Positions 40,155 through 47,131 of a stretch of 47,131 nt of DNA are shown here, in pieces. Numbering within the stretch: position 1 is the stretch's first letter; each line of letters starts with the position of its first letter. The position numbers and the translations under genes are program-made. The stretch comes from Nocardia carnea. Its GTDB lineage: Bacteria; Actinomycetota; Actinomycetes; Mycobacteriales; Mycobacteriaceae. The notes under the pieces are model-generated. The model was given only the letters and a program-made list of their open reading frames with translations. It had not been told where the DNA came from and searched no databases. The stretch covers positions 1 through 47,131 of the forward strand of contig NZ_JARWOV010000068.1 in the NCBI RefSeq assembly GCF_029868855.1, written 5' to 3'.

Positions 40155-40760
40155 TCACGCAGGGGCGCCGAGCGGCGGGTGGTCGAGCACGCGGGGCTTG
40201 TACTCGACCAGCTGGATGCGGCCGTCGAAGGTGCGGTGCTCGATCATCTCGAGGGCGACGTCCGGATAGCCGTCGTAGATGCGTTCTGCACCCGTGGCCC
40301 CGGTGATCACCGGGAACATCACGACCCGGAAGCGATCGACGAGTCCGGCTCGGAGCAGGGACCGGCTCAGGCTGAGGCTGCCGATCGTACTGAGGAGCCC
40401 CGAGCCGCTCGACTTCATGGCGCGGACCGACTCGACGGCGTCGTCGCGGACCAACGCGGAGTTGGCCCACGTCAGCGGCGCCTCGAGTGAGGAGGAGAAC
40501 ACCACCTTGGACGCCTGCGTGAGCTCGTCGACGGACGCCTCTTCTTCGGGCCTGAACTCGTCTTGACCATCCGGGACCTCACCGGCGGCGAAGCCCGACA
40601 TCAGGCGGTAGGTGTTCGCTCCCATCAGGTAGGTGACCTCGGGCTGCTCGCCGAGCCACGCGAGATACTCCGGGCCCTCGAGGCCCCAGAACCCGGGCCA
40701 TCCCTCGCCCGATGCGTAGCCGTCGAGCGAGGTGATGAAGTCGACGAGCAGCTCCGACAT
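40155..40760 (-). CDS. Dihydrofolate reductase-like (RibD C-terminal) protein 1
   Basis: 201 aa. 'ELLVDFITSLDGYASGEGWP' is the start of the DHFR/RibD_C fold; 'YLMGANTYRLMSGF' and 'VFSSSLEAPLTW' are NADPH-site elements; 'ALEMIEHRTFDGRIQLVEYK' is the C-terminal strand pair. Common in actinobacteria with unknown substrate. A paralogue follows on the same strand (40815-41390). Confidence 0.85.
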   Translation of the reverse strand: MSELLVDFITSLDGYASGEGWPGFWGLEGPEYLAWLGEQPEVTYLMGANTYRLMSGFAAGEVPDGQDEFRPEEEASVDELTQASKVVFSSSLEAPLTWANSALVRDDAVESVRAMKSSGSGLLSTIGSLSLSRSLLRAGLVDRFRVVMFPVITGATGAERIYDGYPDVALEMIEHRTFDGRIQLVEYKPRVLDHPPLGAPA

Positions 40761-40814
40761 GGCGGTGTCCTTTCCTACGGTGTCACGAGCTCTGACCGGC
40801 CGGCGGCCACAAAT

Positions 40815-41390
40815 TCATCGGTGTCGGTCGTGTTTCGCCTCGTAGCGCAGCAGGACCGTGCCGCACGGGAAGGTGCGGTTCTCCAGCAGTCGCAGCGATA
40901 TCCATGACGGCAGCGCGGGGAAGAACGGGGTGCCGCCGCCCACGGCGGTGGGCGCGATCACGAGCCGGAACTCGTCCACCAGCCCGGCCTGCACGATCGG
41001 TGCGGCCAGCGTCGCGCCGGTCACCTCCAGCCTGCCGTCGGTTTCGGCTTTCAGTTTCCGCACCACCTCGACCGGGTCACCGCGTTCCAGGCGGGAGTTC
41101 CAGTCGACCGACTCCAGGGTGCGTGAGAACACGACCTTGGGCATAGCGCGCCAGGCGCGGGCGTAGTCGACGATCATGGGGGTGGCGTCCGGAGCCTTGT
41201 CGGCGGTCGGCCAGTACGCGGACATCAGTTCGTAGAGCCGCCGCCCGTAGAACGACAGGGCGGTCTCCCGCACGAAGTCGTTCCAGTACTGGTGCACTTC
41301 TTCGCTCGGATCGCTCCAGTCGATACTGCCTTGCGCGTCGGCGATGTACCCGTCCACCGACACGTTGAAGCCATAGATGAGTTTACCCAT
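40815..41390 (-). CDS. Dihydrofolate reductase-like (RibD C-terminal) protein 2
   Basis: 191 aa from ATG 41390; the frame upstream is shadow. 'GKLIYGFNVSVDGYIADAQG', 'SFYGRRLYELMSAYWP', 'VFSRTLESVDWNSRLERGD' and 'LAAPIVQAGLVDEFRLVIAP' define the family. Located upstream of copy 1 by 54 bases on the same strand, so the two may be one unit. Confidence 0.85.
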   Translation of the reverse strand: MGKLIYGFNVSVDGYIADAQGSIDWSDPSEEVHQYWNDFVRETALSFYGRRLYELMSAYWPTADKAPDATPMIVDYARAWRAMPKVVFSRTLESVDWNSRLERGDPVEVVRKLKAETDGRLEVTGATLAAPIVQAGLVDEFRLVIAPTAVGGGTPFFPALPSWISLRLLENRTFPCGTVLLRYEAKHDRHR

Positions 41391-41529
41391 GGAGATCAGA
41401 CTGCACCGGAGGGCAGAACTCATCGCGACTCCACACGAAATATCGATAAATCCTGCAACTGGCCGCCGCCGACAAGCCAGGTACAGGCCGGCCGATCGGC
41501 GTGATCCCCGAGTAGCGTCCCGAGCAGGG

Positions 41530-41883
41530 TCAGGGCTCGAAGGTGACCTCGGTGAGTCGTTCGCTGTCGGCCCACAATCGTGCGCCCAGGTCGGTATTGT
41601 CGGCGCCTTTCGGCAGTTTCGCGGGTTCGGGGGTGCCGGAGGTCTGGTCGCGTCCGGCCGGACCGATGAATTCTCCCGTGGTGACATCGGGGCTGGTGGC
41701 GGCGTAGAGGGAGGGCCAGGCGGCGCCGGCGGCGGAACCCATCAGCAAGCTCGCTGCGAGCGGAGTGAACAGGCGCGTCAGTGGTCCGGTGCCGTGTTGC
41801 TGGAGGCCGGTCATCGCCGAACCGGGGTGGACGACGAACGCTTCTACGGGTGTGTGGGGCTGGACGCGGTCACGACCCTGGTC
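41530..41883 (-). pseudogene. C-terminal fragment of a short-chain dehydrogenase
   Basis: After an upstream in-frame stop, the frame reads 'TPVEAFVVHPGSAMTGLQQH', then 'GPLTRLFTPLAASLLMGSAA', 'SLYAATSPDVTTGEFIGP' and 'ARLWADSERLTEVTFE', the substrate-binding end of retinol dehydrogenase-like SDRs. The cofactor motif and YxxxK are missing. An ATG inside (41814) could start a 94-aa piece, without activity. Confidence 0.6.
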
Positions 41884-41942
41884 TCACCCGCCGATACATG
41901 ACCCGCTGACGCCGCATTTCCACGGGGCGAGCCAGAACTGGT

Positions 41943-42584
41943 TCAGGAACCTCGACCGCAACTGTCGCTTGCCGGCGGTAGCTGCCCGGACCTGGTAAAG
42001 ACCAGGCCCGGGTTTCGCCTTCGTAGTTCGGCGACGATTTCGTCCAGGGATATCGGGCGCAGCGAACGTTCCGGCACAGTCACCGGATGACCGGACAAGA
42101 GCTTGCCTATCGGGCCGTAGACCCATCTGGGCCAATGACTCTCAGCGAACTTCGGGAGGGGTTCGACGAGTTCGACGGCCAGGTATCGCGTGTTCGGGTC
42201 GATTCTCGCGGTGACCAGATGGACGCGGGATATCGCAGCCCATGGGATTCGACCGAATGGCCTGAGTACCAGCCCCTGATCGTCGACTGTCACAGCCGGT
42301 GAGGGACTGATGAAATAGCTCAGTCCGAGCAGAACCGAGAGGGCACCCGCGACGATGGGAGCCACCACGGGGAACGTCGGCGTCGTGTCGGCGGACATGA
42401 TCACGTGCAGCAAGCAGCCGCTCGCGATTCCGATCAGACCCAGCACCACCATCGATACGTGGACGCCCGACGAAGCCCGAAATATCGTCGGTGGCGCTGA
42501 ATCTTCCTCATGCTGACCCACACTCAGGACTGTAGTGGTTCTCGTCCGGAGAATTCGCTCACTCGCGGATACCGACATCGGCAT
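41943..42584 (-). CDS. Membrane protein with PH-like domain
   Basis: 213 aa from ATG 42584 with GAGG upstream. Two hydrophobic segments ('VSMVVLGLIGIASGCLLHVI' and 'FPVVAPIVAGALSVLLGLSY') followed by 'GLVLRPFGRIPWAAISRVHL', the PH-like start also seen at 259-1119. The rest is soluble. 47 bases downstream of the multicopper oxidase on the same strand. Function unknown. Confidence 0.65.
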   Translation of the reverse strand: MPMSVSASERILRTRTTTVLSVGQHEEDSAPPTIFRASSGVHVSMVVLGLIGIASGCLLHVIMSADTTPTFPVVAPIVAGALSVLLGLSYFISPSPAVTVDDQGLVLRPFGRIPWAAISRVHLVTARIDPNTRYLAVELVEPLPKFAESHWPRWVYGPIGKLLSGHPVTVPERSLRPISLDEIVAELRRRNPGLVFTRSGQLPPASDSCGRGS

Positions 42585-42631
42585 CGGCAGCCTCGCGATC
42601 GCTCGCCCCCGACTGCGCCAAGGGCGGCGAA

Positions 42632-44191
42632 CTACGTCACCAGGAAGTCGGCCATCATCGCCATGTCCTCGTGTTCGAGATTGTGGCAGTGCAGCATGAA
42701 CGGGCCGGGGTAGTCGGTGAAGCGGACCGCCACCTCGACGACTTCGGCAGGGCGGACATCGACGGTGTCCTTCCAGCCTGCGTCGAAGGGGCCGGGCGGG
42801 CGGTTGTTGCGGGAGATGACCTGGAACGGGTCGAGGTGGACGTGAACCGGATGATGGAAATCGGTGATGAAGCGCCAGAGCTCGACCGTGCCCAGGCGCG
42901 GGTTCGCCAAGGCCCGGCCAGGTTCGTACGGTGCGCCGTTGATCGACCACCCGGCCGGGCCCAACTGGAACAGGAAGGTGCGTTCGGCGACCGCGGTGGC
43001 CGGGTCCAGGCGCTCCATGGGTGCGAGCCGATCGGGGACGGTGGTGTCGTCATATCGCAGCGGGCCGGTGATGTCGAAACGCATGATGTCGGTGGCCGGT
43101 CCGGTGTCGAGGGCGTTGCGCAATCGAACCGAGGTTCCGGGCGGGTACGCACCGAAGTCGATGATCACGTCGAAACGTTCGGCCGGGGAGATATCGATCC
43201 GGTCGTGCCGGACCGGTCGGTCGAGCAAGCCCCCATCACTGCCGATCTGCACGAAACCACTTCCAGGCGTTTCGAGAGTGAGCCGGTAGCGGCGTGCGTT
43301 GGAAGCGTTGAGCAACCGGAATCGGTAGCGCACCGGCGACACCTCCAGCCGCGGCCAGGGTGCGCCGTCGACGAGCACCACATCACCGAGGACGCCGTTC
43401 ATATATGGGTCGGTGACACCGGGCGTGTGCAGGTCGGGGTCGATCAGCGGGTAGGCGAACGAGCCGTCGGCGGCGAACGAACGATCGCTGATGAGCAGGG
43501 GGATGTCACGGTCGCCGCGTGGCAACGGCAGGGCATCCTCGACATCGTCGCCGATCAGGTGGAAACCGGCCAGCCCACGCCAGACCGCCGGGCCGGTGAA
43601 GCTGTGCCGGTGGTCGTGGTACCACAGGGACGCCGCGCGTTGGCGGTTCGGATACCGGTAGGTGCGCTCGCCGTGAGAGAGCTCGCCCGTGGTGGGAGCG
43701 ACGCCGTGCCTGCCGTGGCTGTGCTGGGGTGCGGCGGTCGAGCCGACCGGCAGGACCAGGTCCATCGGGTAGCCGTCGCTGTCTGCGGGTGTGTGCCCGC
43801 CGTGCAGGTGCACCACCGTCGGATGGGGCAGTTCGTTGCGATGGCGCACCGAGGTCGCCCGGCCGGACCTCGCCCGGATGGTCGGGCCGGGGAAGCTGCC
43901 GTGATAGGTCCATGCCTCGGTGCGCAGACCCGGCAGGATATCGAGATGCGCGGTGCGCTGGATGATCTCGTAGTGGTCGGTGGTGGCATCGGAACCGACG
44001 GGAGCAAGCTCCGGTGGAATCGGTAGCCGCGCCCGGAACGGCCGCGGCAGCGGCGCCGCGCTGGGCAGCAGCAAACCCGGCTCACCCGGCCGCACGATTC
44101 TCGGCACCGTCGCCCAGCCCGCGGCGCCGACGGCGACAGCCGCTCCGGCCGCGGCTCCCGCGCGCAGGAATCCTCGCCTGCTGATGCTCAT
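42632..44191 (-). CDS. Tat-exported multicopper oxidase
   Basis: 519 aa from the ATG overlapping the upstream stop. Twin-arginine signal 'SRRGFLRAGAAAGAAVAVGA'. All copper motifs are present: 'HLHGGHT', 'WYHDHRHS', 'HPVHVHLDPF' and 'HCHNLEHEDMAMM' with the T1 His-Cys-His and Met ligand. It should oxidise phenols, metals or organic amines with reduction of oxygen, outside the cell. Translationally coupled to a small membrane protein and an amidohydrolase. Confidence 0.9.
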   Translation of the reverse strand: MSISRRGFLRAGAAAGAAVAVGAAGWATVPRIVRPGEPGLLLPSAAPLPRPFRARLPIPPELAPVGSDATTDHYEIIQRTAHLDILPGLRTEAWTYHGSFPGPTIRARSGRATSVRHRNELPHPTVVHLHGGHTPADSDGYPMDLVLPVGSTAAPQHSHGRHGVAPTTGELSHGERTYRYPNRQRAASLWYHDHRHSFTGPAVWRGLAGFHLIGDDVEDALPLPRGDRDIPLLISDRSFAADGSFAYPLIDPDLHTPGVTDPYMNGVLGDVVLVDGAPWPRLEVSPVRYRFRLLNASNARRYRLTLETPGSGFVQIGSDGGLLDRPVRHDRIDISPAERFDVIIDFGAYPPGTSVRLRNALDTGPATDIMRFDITGPLRYDDTTVPDRLAPMERLDPATAVAERTFLFQLGPAGWSINGAPYEPGRALANPRLGTVELWRFITDFHHPVHVHLDPFQVISRNNRPPGPFDAGWKDTVDVRPAEVVEVAVRFTDYPGPFMLHCHNLEHEDMAMMADFLVT

Positions 44192-44568
44192 CGCTGCCAC
44201 CGCCACGCCCAGCTCACCAGCAGCGCCGAGCCGATGGACAACCCCACCGCGAGCGGAATATGCACCGCCAGCACCCGTTGTTCACCGAGCGGGATGAGCG
44301 CCGCTGCGATCGACAACTGGATCACCGCGGTCCGGGCCGGCCACGCCGGGCCACCACCCTTGCGCCACAGCAGCACCGCGCAGACGAGCTGACCGAGGAA
44401 CACCAGGGCCACGAGGCCGCCGTTGCGGCTGTGCATCGCCAAGGCTTCGAAATGTCCGGCCAGGAAACCGCCGGCCAAGGCGGCCTGGGCGAATACCAGC
44501 ACCGCCGCCGTCGTCACCGTCGCCCGGAACAGCGGCAGCGGCCACCGGGCGACCACGGCCGCCGTCAT
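44188..44568 (-). CDS. Small membrane protein of the oxidase operon
   Basis: 126 aa with four hydrophobic segments ('ATVTTAAVLVFAQAALAGGF', 'GLVALVFLGQLVCAVLLW', 'TAVIQLSIAAALIPLG', 'LAVGLSIGSALLVSWAW') and short loops. Start and stop both overlap neighbours (ATGA). It contains a few His and one conserved-looking Glu, so a copper or heme role is possible but not shown. Confidence 0.75.
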   Translation of the reverse strand: MTAAVVARWPLPLFRATVTTAAVLVFAQAALAGGFLAGHFEALAMHSRNGGLVALVFLGQLVCAVLLWRKGGGPAWPARTAVIQLSIAAALIPLGEQRVLAVHIPLAVGLSIGSALLVSWAWRWQR

Positions 44569-45686
44569 CGGCGGACCTGACGCACACCGCGACGCCACAC
44601 CTCGGCGATCTCGGAAGTGGCGGTGATATCCGTGGTCGGGTCCCCGTCGACGAGCAGCAGATCCGCACGCAATCCCGGTGCGATGCGCCCTCGATCCGAC
44701 AGCCCGAAACGATCGGCCGTCCGGCTCGTCGCGGCCGCGAGCACCTCCAGCGGGCTCAAACCGACCCCGATCAGCAGCACCATTTCCCGATGCAGACCCG
44801 AGCCGTGGGCGGGTACATACGGAGTCGCGTCGGTGCCGGCGAGCAGTGCCACCCCGGCCTGATACAACGCCCGTGCCACCCGGATCGCGTCGGCGAACGA
44901 GCCGGGTACCGCGCAGTCGGCGGTGAGCTCGCGCTGCCCGGTGATGGCTTCGAAGTACACGAGGGTGCTCACCACGAACACGTCCTGCGCGGCGATCCGA
45001 TCGGCGAGATCGAGAGTGTGGTCGGTGAAATCGGTCCACACATGTGCCAGCCCGTCGACCCCGGCGTCGAGTGCGATCGTCACCTCGCGCTCGGTGATCG
45101 CGTGCGCGATGACCTGCAATCCCGCGTCATGGGCGTGGGAGGTCAGCGCTTGCGCGGTCTGCGCCGACAGGACCGGCAGTCCCGTGCCGTGCACGGCGCC
45201 GTCGTCGATGACGATCTTCAGATAGTCGGCACCTTCGGCCAGCCTGGCCCGCACGAAATCCGCCGCCTGCTCGGGGCGGGAGATGGTGTCGAACGGAGGG
45301 AGGCCGAGCGCGGCGATATCCGGTGCGGCCAGCAGTTGACTCGGATGACCGCCCGGTGCAGTGGCCAGGGTGGCGGCACTGCGCAAATCGGCGATATCGT
45401 CGCGCAGGCCGGCCGCCGCCCGCTGGTCCGTCAGGATCTCGGGGAGGCAGAACATGTCGAGCTCGGTCGTGACGCCGAAGGTGAGCGCGGCGGCCAGGTC
45501 GCCGTCGAAGATATGGGTGTGGGCGTCGATCAGTCCCGGGAGCAGGGTGCGGCCGGTCCCGTCGATCTCCAGGTCGGCAGGCGCGTCGTCGGCGGCGACG
45601 ATCATGCCGTCCTCGATGAGGACTGTGGTGCGGTCGATCCGCTGTTCGCCGTCGAAGACGCGGACATCGGTGATGCGGGTGCGCAT
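44565..45686 (-). CDS. Amidohydrolase-family protein
   Basis: 373 aa from ATG 45686, AGGAG at 6 bases. Metal motif 'GLIDAHTHIFDG' (H57, H59), Lys in 'DYLKIVIDDG', His in 'VIAHAITE' and Asp in 'GTDATPYVP' are the set for a binuclear centre of imidazolonepropionase/prolidase-like amidohydrolases. First gene of the operon with a membrane protein and multicopper oxidase; divergent from the ECF41 sigma factor, which may control it. Substrate unknown. Confidence 0.85.
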   Translation of the reverse strand: MRTRITDVRVFDGEQRIDRTTVLIEDGMIVAADDAPADLEIDGTGRTLLPGLIDAHTHIFDGDLAAALTFGVTTELDMFCLPEILTDQRAAAGLRDDIADLRSAATLATAPGGHPSQLLAAPDIAALGLPPFDTISRPEQAADFVRARLAEGADYLKIVIDDGAVHGTGLPVLSAQTAQALTSHAHDAGLQVIAHAITEREVTIALDAGVDGLAHVWTDFTDHTLDLADRIAAQDVFVVSTLVYFEAITGQRELTADCAVPGSFADAIRVARALYQAGVALLAGTDATPYVPAHGSGLHREMVLLIGVGLSPLEVLAAATSRTADRFGLSDRGRIAPGLRADLLLVDGDPTTDITATSEIAEVWRRGVRQVRR

Positions 45687-45803
45687 GGGAGCTCCTGGCA
45701 GGAAAGCTGGGGAAGGATTTCGTCGGCTAGGAGTCGGCGACGTGGGCCGAATGTGACTCCGAAATGGCGATCCTGTGGGATGGATCACAGCTTCCGGCGT
45801 ATC

Positions 45804-45810
45804 TGTCACA
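45804..45810 (+). promoter_or_regulatory. Possible ECF41-type -35 element TGTCACA
   Basis: TGTCACA is the known ECF41 -35 motif, 63 bases upstream of the sigma factor start. The matching -10 motif CGTC is not at the usual 16-base distance; a CGTA occurs 23 bases on. So autoregulation is only suggested. Confidence 0.3.
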
Positions 45811-45872
45811 CTCGGCGTCGCCGCCATCCTCTTCGTAGAAAGACCATCTCCCTGCTGGACCGGAGGACTGCC

Positions 45873-46784
45873 GTGCACGAGGACATCGACAACGCGACCG
45901 AGACATTCGCCGGCTACCGCGAGCTGCTGTTCTCGGTGGTCTACAACATGCTCGGCAGCGTCGCCGACACCGAGGACGTCCTGCAAGAGGTGTGGCTGGC
46001 ATGGCAGGCGCGCGTTCGCGGTGCCGGGCCGATCGACAACGTCCGTGCCTACCTCGCCCGGATGGCGGTGAACCAAGCGCTCGCCCGCCGGTCCGCGCTG
46101 GCCCGGCGCCGCGAAGATTATGTGGGGCAGTGGCTCCCGGAGCCACTACTCGACAATGACACCACCGGGGACGACGGTGCGACGAGCGTGCTGCGGACGG
46201 AATCGTCGTCGATGGCCATGCTGGTGGTCCTGGAATCGCTGACTCCACTGGAGCGGGCGGTGTTCGTACTCAACGAGGTCTTCGCCTACCCGCACACCGA
46301 GATCGCCGGCATGGTCGACCGCTCACCGGCCGCGGTGCGCCAGATCGCTCATCGCGCCCGCGCCCACGTCCGGGCGCGCAGGCCGCGCACCCAGGTGGAC
46401 CCGCGGATCCGCCGGGAGGTGACCGAACGCTTCGTCGAGGCCGCGATGGGCGGAGACCTGGAGAAACTACTCGCGGTACTGGCGCCGGGAGTCACCCTCT
46501 GGACCGATAGCGGCGGCGCCGGAGTCGCCACCTCTTTGCAGCCGGTCCACGGAAGTACCGCGGTCGCCGCGGTGTTCATGTCCGTTGCCGCAGCGGGACT
46601 GGACGGTTACCGGGTGGGTTGGCGCACCGTCAGCGGCGATCCGTGCGCGGTGATCTTCGACGGTGCCGCCCCGCTGGCGGTCGTCGTGCTCGATATCGCC
46701 CCTGACGACACCGTGATCGGGGTCTACTCGGTGACCAATCCCGCCAAGCTGACCCGGGTCAGCGATCCGGATCCGGCTCGCTGA
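45873..46784 (+). CDS. ECF41-family RNA polymerase sigma factor
   Basis: 303 aa from GTG 45873 with GGAGG upstream. Sigma region 2: 'YRELLFSVVYNMLGSVADTE' and 'DVLQEVWLAW'. Region 4: 'LTPLERAVFVLNEVFAYPHT' with the HTH. The linker has WLPEP, the ECF41 signature, and the C-terminal SnoaL-like extension ends 'NPAKL', near the NPDKL motif, with 'DSGGAG' in place of DGGG. ECF41 factors have no anti-sigma gene; the extension controls activity. Divergent from the amidohydrolase operon. Confidence 0.9.
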   Translation: MHEDIDNATETFAGYRELLFSVVYNMLGSVADTEDVLQEVWLAWQARVRGAGPIDNVRAYLARMAVNQALARRSALARRREDYVGQWLPEPLLDNDTTGDDGATSVLRTESSSMAMLVVLESLTPLERAVFVLNEVFAYPHTEIAGMVDRSPAAVRQIAHRARAHVRARRPRTQVDPRIRREVTERFVEAAMGGDLEKLLAVLAPGVTLWTDSGGAGVATSLQPVHGSTAVAAVFMSVAAAGLDGYRVGWRTVSGDPCAVIFDGAAPLAVVVLDIAPDDTVIGVYSVTNPAKLTRVSDPDPAR

Positions 46785-47052
46785 CCGCGGAGCCGAGGAG
46801 TGCAGCGCCCCGGCCGCGCAGCAGGCGGCGGATCTCCTCGTCCGGATACGGGGTACTCCGGCTCTTGTGCTGGAACGCACGCATGAACGCGGACATCGCC
46901 GCGGCGACCGGCGCGTGCCGGTTGATAATCGTGGCGGCCACCTCAGGAATCCTCTCGGGCCGCTTGCCCTCGGCGAATGCGCCCACCATGCCGGCGCGCA
47001 ACTCCCGGTCCTCCCGCCGGAGCCCGTACAGGGCGGTGATCAACCAGTTCAC
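46759..47052 (-). CDS. Unrecognised protein, N-terminus probably lost at the contig end
   Basis: The frame encodes 97 aa from the first in-window ATG; 'YGLRREDRELRAGMVGAFAE' and 'RHAPVAAAMSAFMRAFQHKS' have normal coding character. The frame begins just where the low-complexity G tract starts, so upstream coding may be missing. Its end overlaps the ECF41 end by 26 bases (convergent). I do not recognise the family. Confidence 0.5.
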   Translation of the reverse strand: MNWLITALYGLRREDRELRAGMVGAFAEGKRPERIPEVAATIINRHAPVAAAMSAFMRAFQHKSRSTPYPDEEIRRLLRGRGAALLGSAVSEPDPDR

Positions 47053-47056
47053 CAGG

Positions 47057-47131
47057 TAGGGGGGCGGGGGGGCGGGGGGGGGGGGGGGGGTGGGGGGGGG
47101 AGACGCGGCCGCGGCCCGCGCGGGGGGGGGG
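47057..47131. other. Low-complexity G tract, probable artefact
   Basis: The last 75 bases are almost only G with a short GC-rich island. Such runs are typical of two-colour sequencing no-signal reads or a badly closed contig end, not of chromosomal DNA. Not interpretable biologically. Confidence 0.75.

Noticed and set aside
45804..45837. Complete ECF41 promoter (TGTCACA plus CGTC)
   Set aside because: The -10 element is not at the required spacing; only the -35 match is reported, with low confidence.
44790..46784. A 664-codon open frame on the plus strand whose first ~360 codons run opposite the amidohydrolase
   Set aside because: Arises from GC-rich codon bias; its last part is the ECF41 gene, while the rest lacks a ribosome site and coding character.
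1..47131. tRNA, rRNA or CRISPR loci
   Set aside because: I found no tRNA-like cloverleaf, rRNA segment or regular repeat-spacer pattern by eye; a covariance search would be decisive.

Overview
The window is high-GC actinobacterial DNA. GTG/TTG starts, ATGA start-stop overlaps, type VII secretion (T7SS/ESX)-like substrates, a DUF3558 lipoprotein, a TIGR04222 protein and an ECF41 sigma factor point to Nocardia or a close relative in Mycobacteriales (inferred from protein content; no rRNA is present). It looks like a draft contig. The left edge cuts an IS256-type element and the right edge ends in a G-only tract that looks like a sequencing artefact.

Layout. 0-5.4 kb: IS256 end, a minus-strand operon of T7SS-type proteins (SAV_915-like, EspC-like, WXG/glycine-zipper protein, PH-like membrane protein), then a GNAT enzyme and an XRE regulator. 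5.6-7.6 kb: a plus-strand T7SS effector operon (ESX-like partner, effector with a DUF6973-like C-terminus, lipoprotein that may be the immunity factor); the first two genes each carry a +1 frameshift. 7.8-8.2 kb and 15.8-16.6 kb: two copies of a three-tiny-gene cassette with a shared upstream motif; the first copy has an internal deletion but keeps the last gene, a 27-residue hydrophobic peptide. 8.8-10.6 kb: a Ser/Thr kinase with an external cyclophilin-like domain. 10.9-15 kb: TIGR04222 protein and a second T7SS-substrate operon ending in a SLOG protein. 16.8-18.1 kb: an operon of a Gly-rich membrane protein, a 29-residue peptide and an XRE regulator, with a palindromic operator candidate. 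18.4-30.2 kb: ordinary metabolic and regulatory genes mixed with many terminal gene fragments. 30.2-35.6 kb: the most unusual locus, an EACC1-like protein, a caspase fused to four EccC/FtsK-type ATPase modules, and an upstream macrodomain. 35.7-42.6 kb: ArfB, CPBP protease, XRE-cupin regulator, epoxide hydrolase, secreted S74-chaperone protein, two DHFR-like reductases, a PH-like protein. 42.6-46.8 kb: an amidohydrolase/membrane protein/Tat multicopper oxidase operon divergent from an ECF41 sigma factor.

The best candidate for an undescribed system is the 30.2-35.6 kb locus: a caspase protease replaces the membrane anchor of a T7SS motor ATPase, is translationally coupled to an EACC1-type adaptor, and has no other T7SS core gene nearby. 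The EACC1/caspase association is known from NTP-dependent bacterial conflict systems; the four-motor architecture and macrodomain neighbour are the new part here. Second is the repeated tiny-gene cassette.

Caution: many genes are interrupted by single-base indels, several in short homopolymers. These may be sequencing errors or real decay; the sequence alone does not decide.
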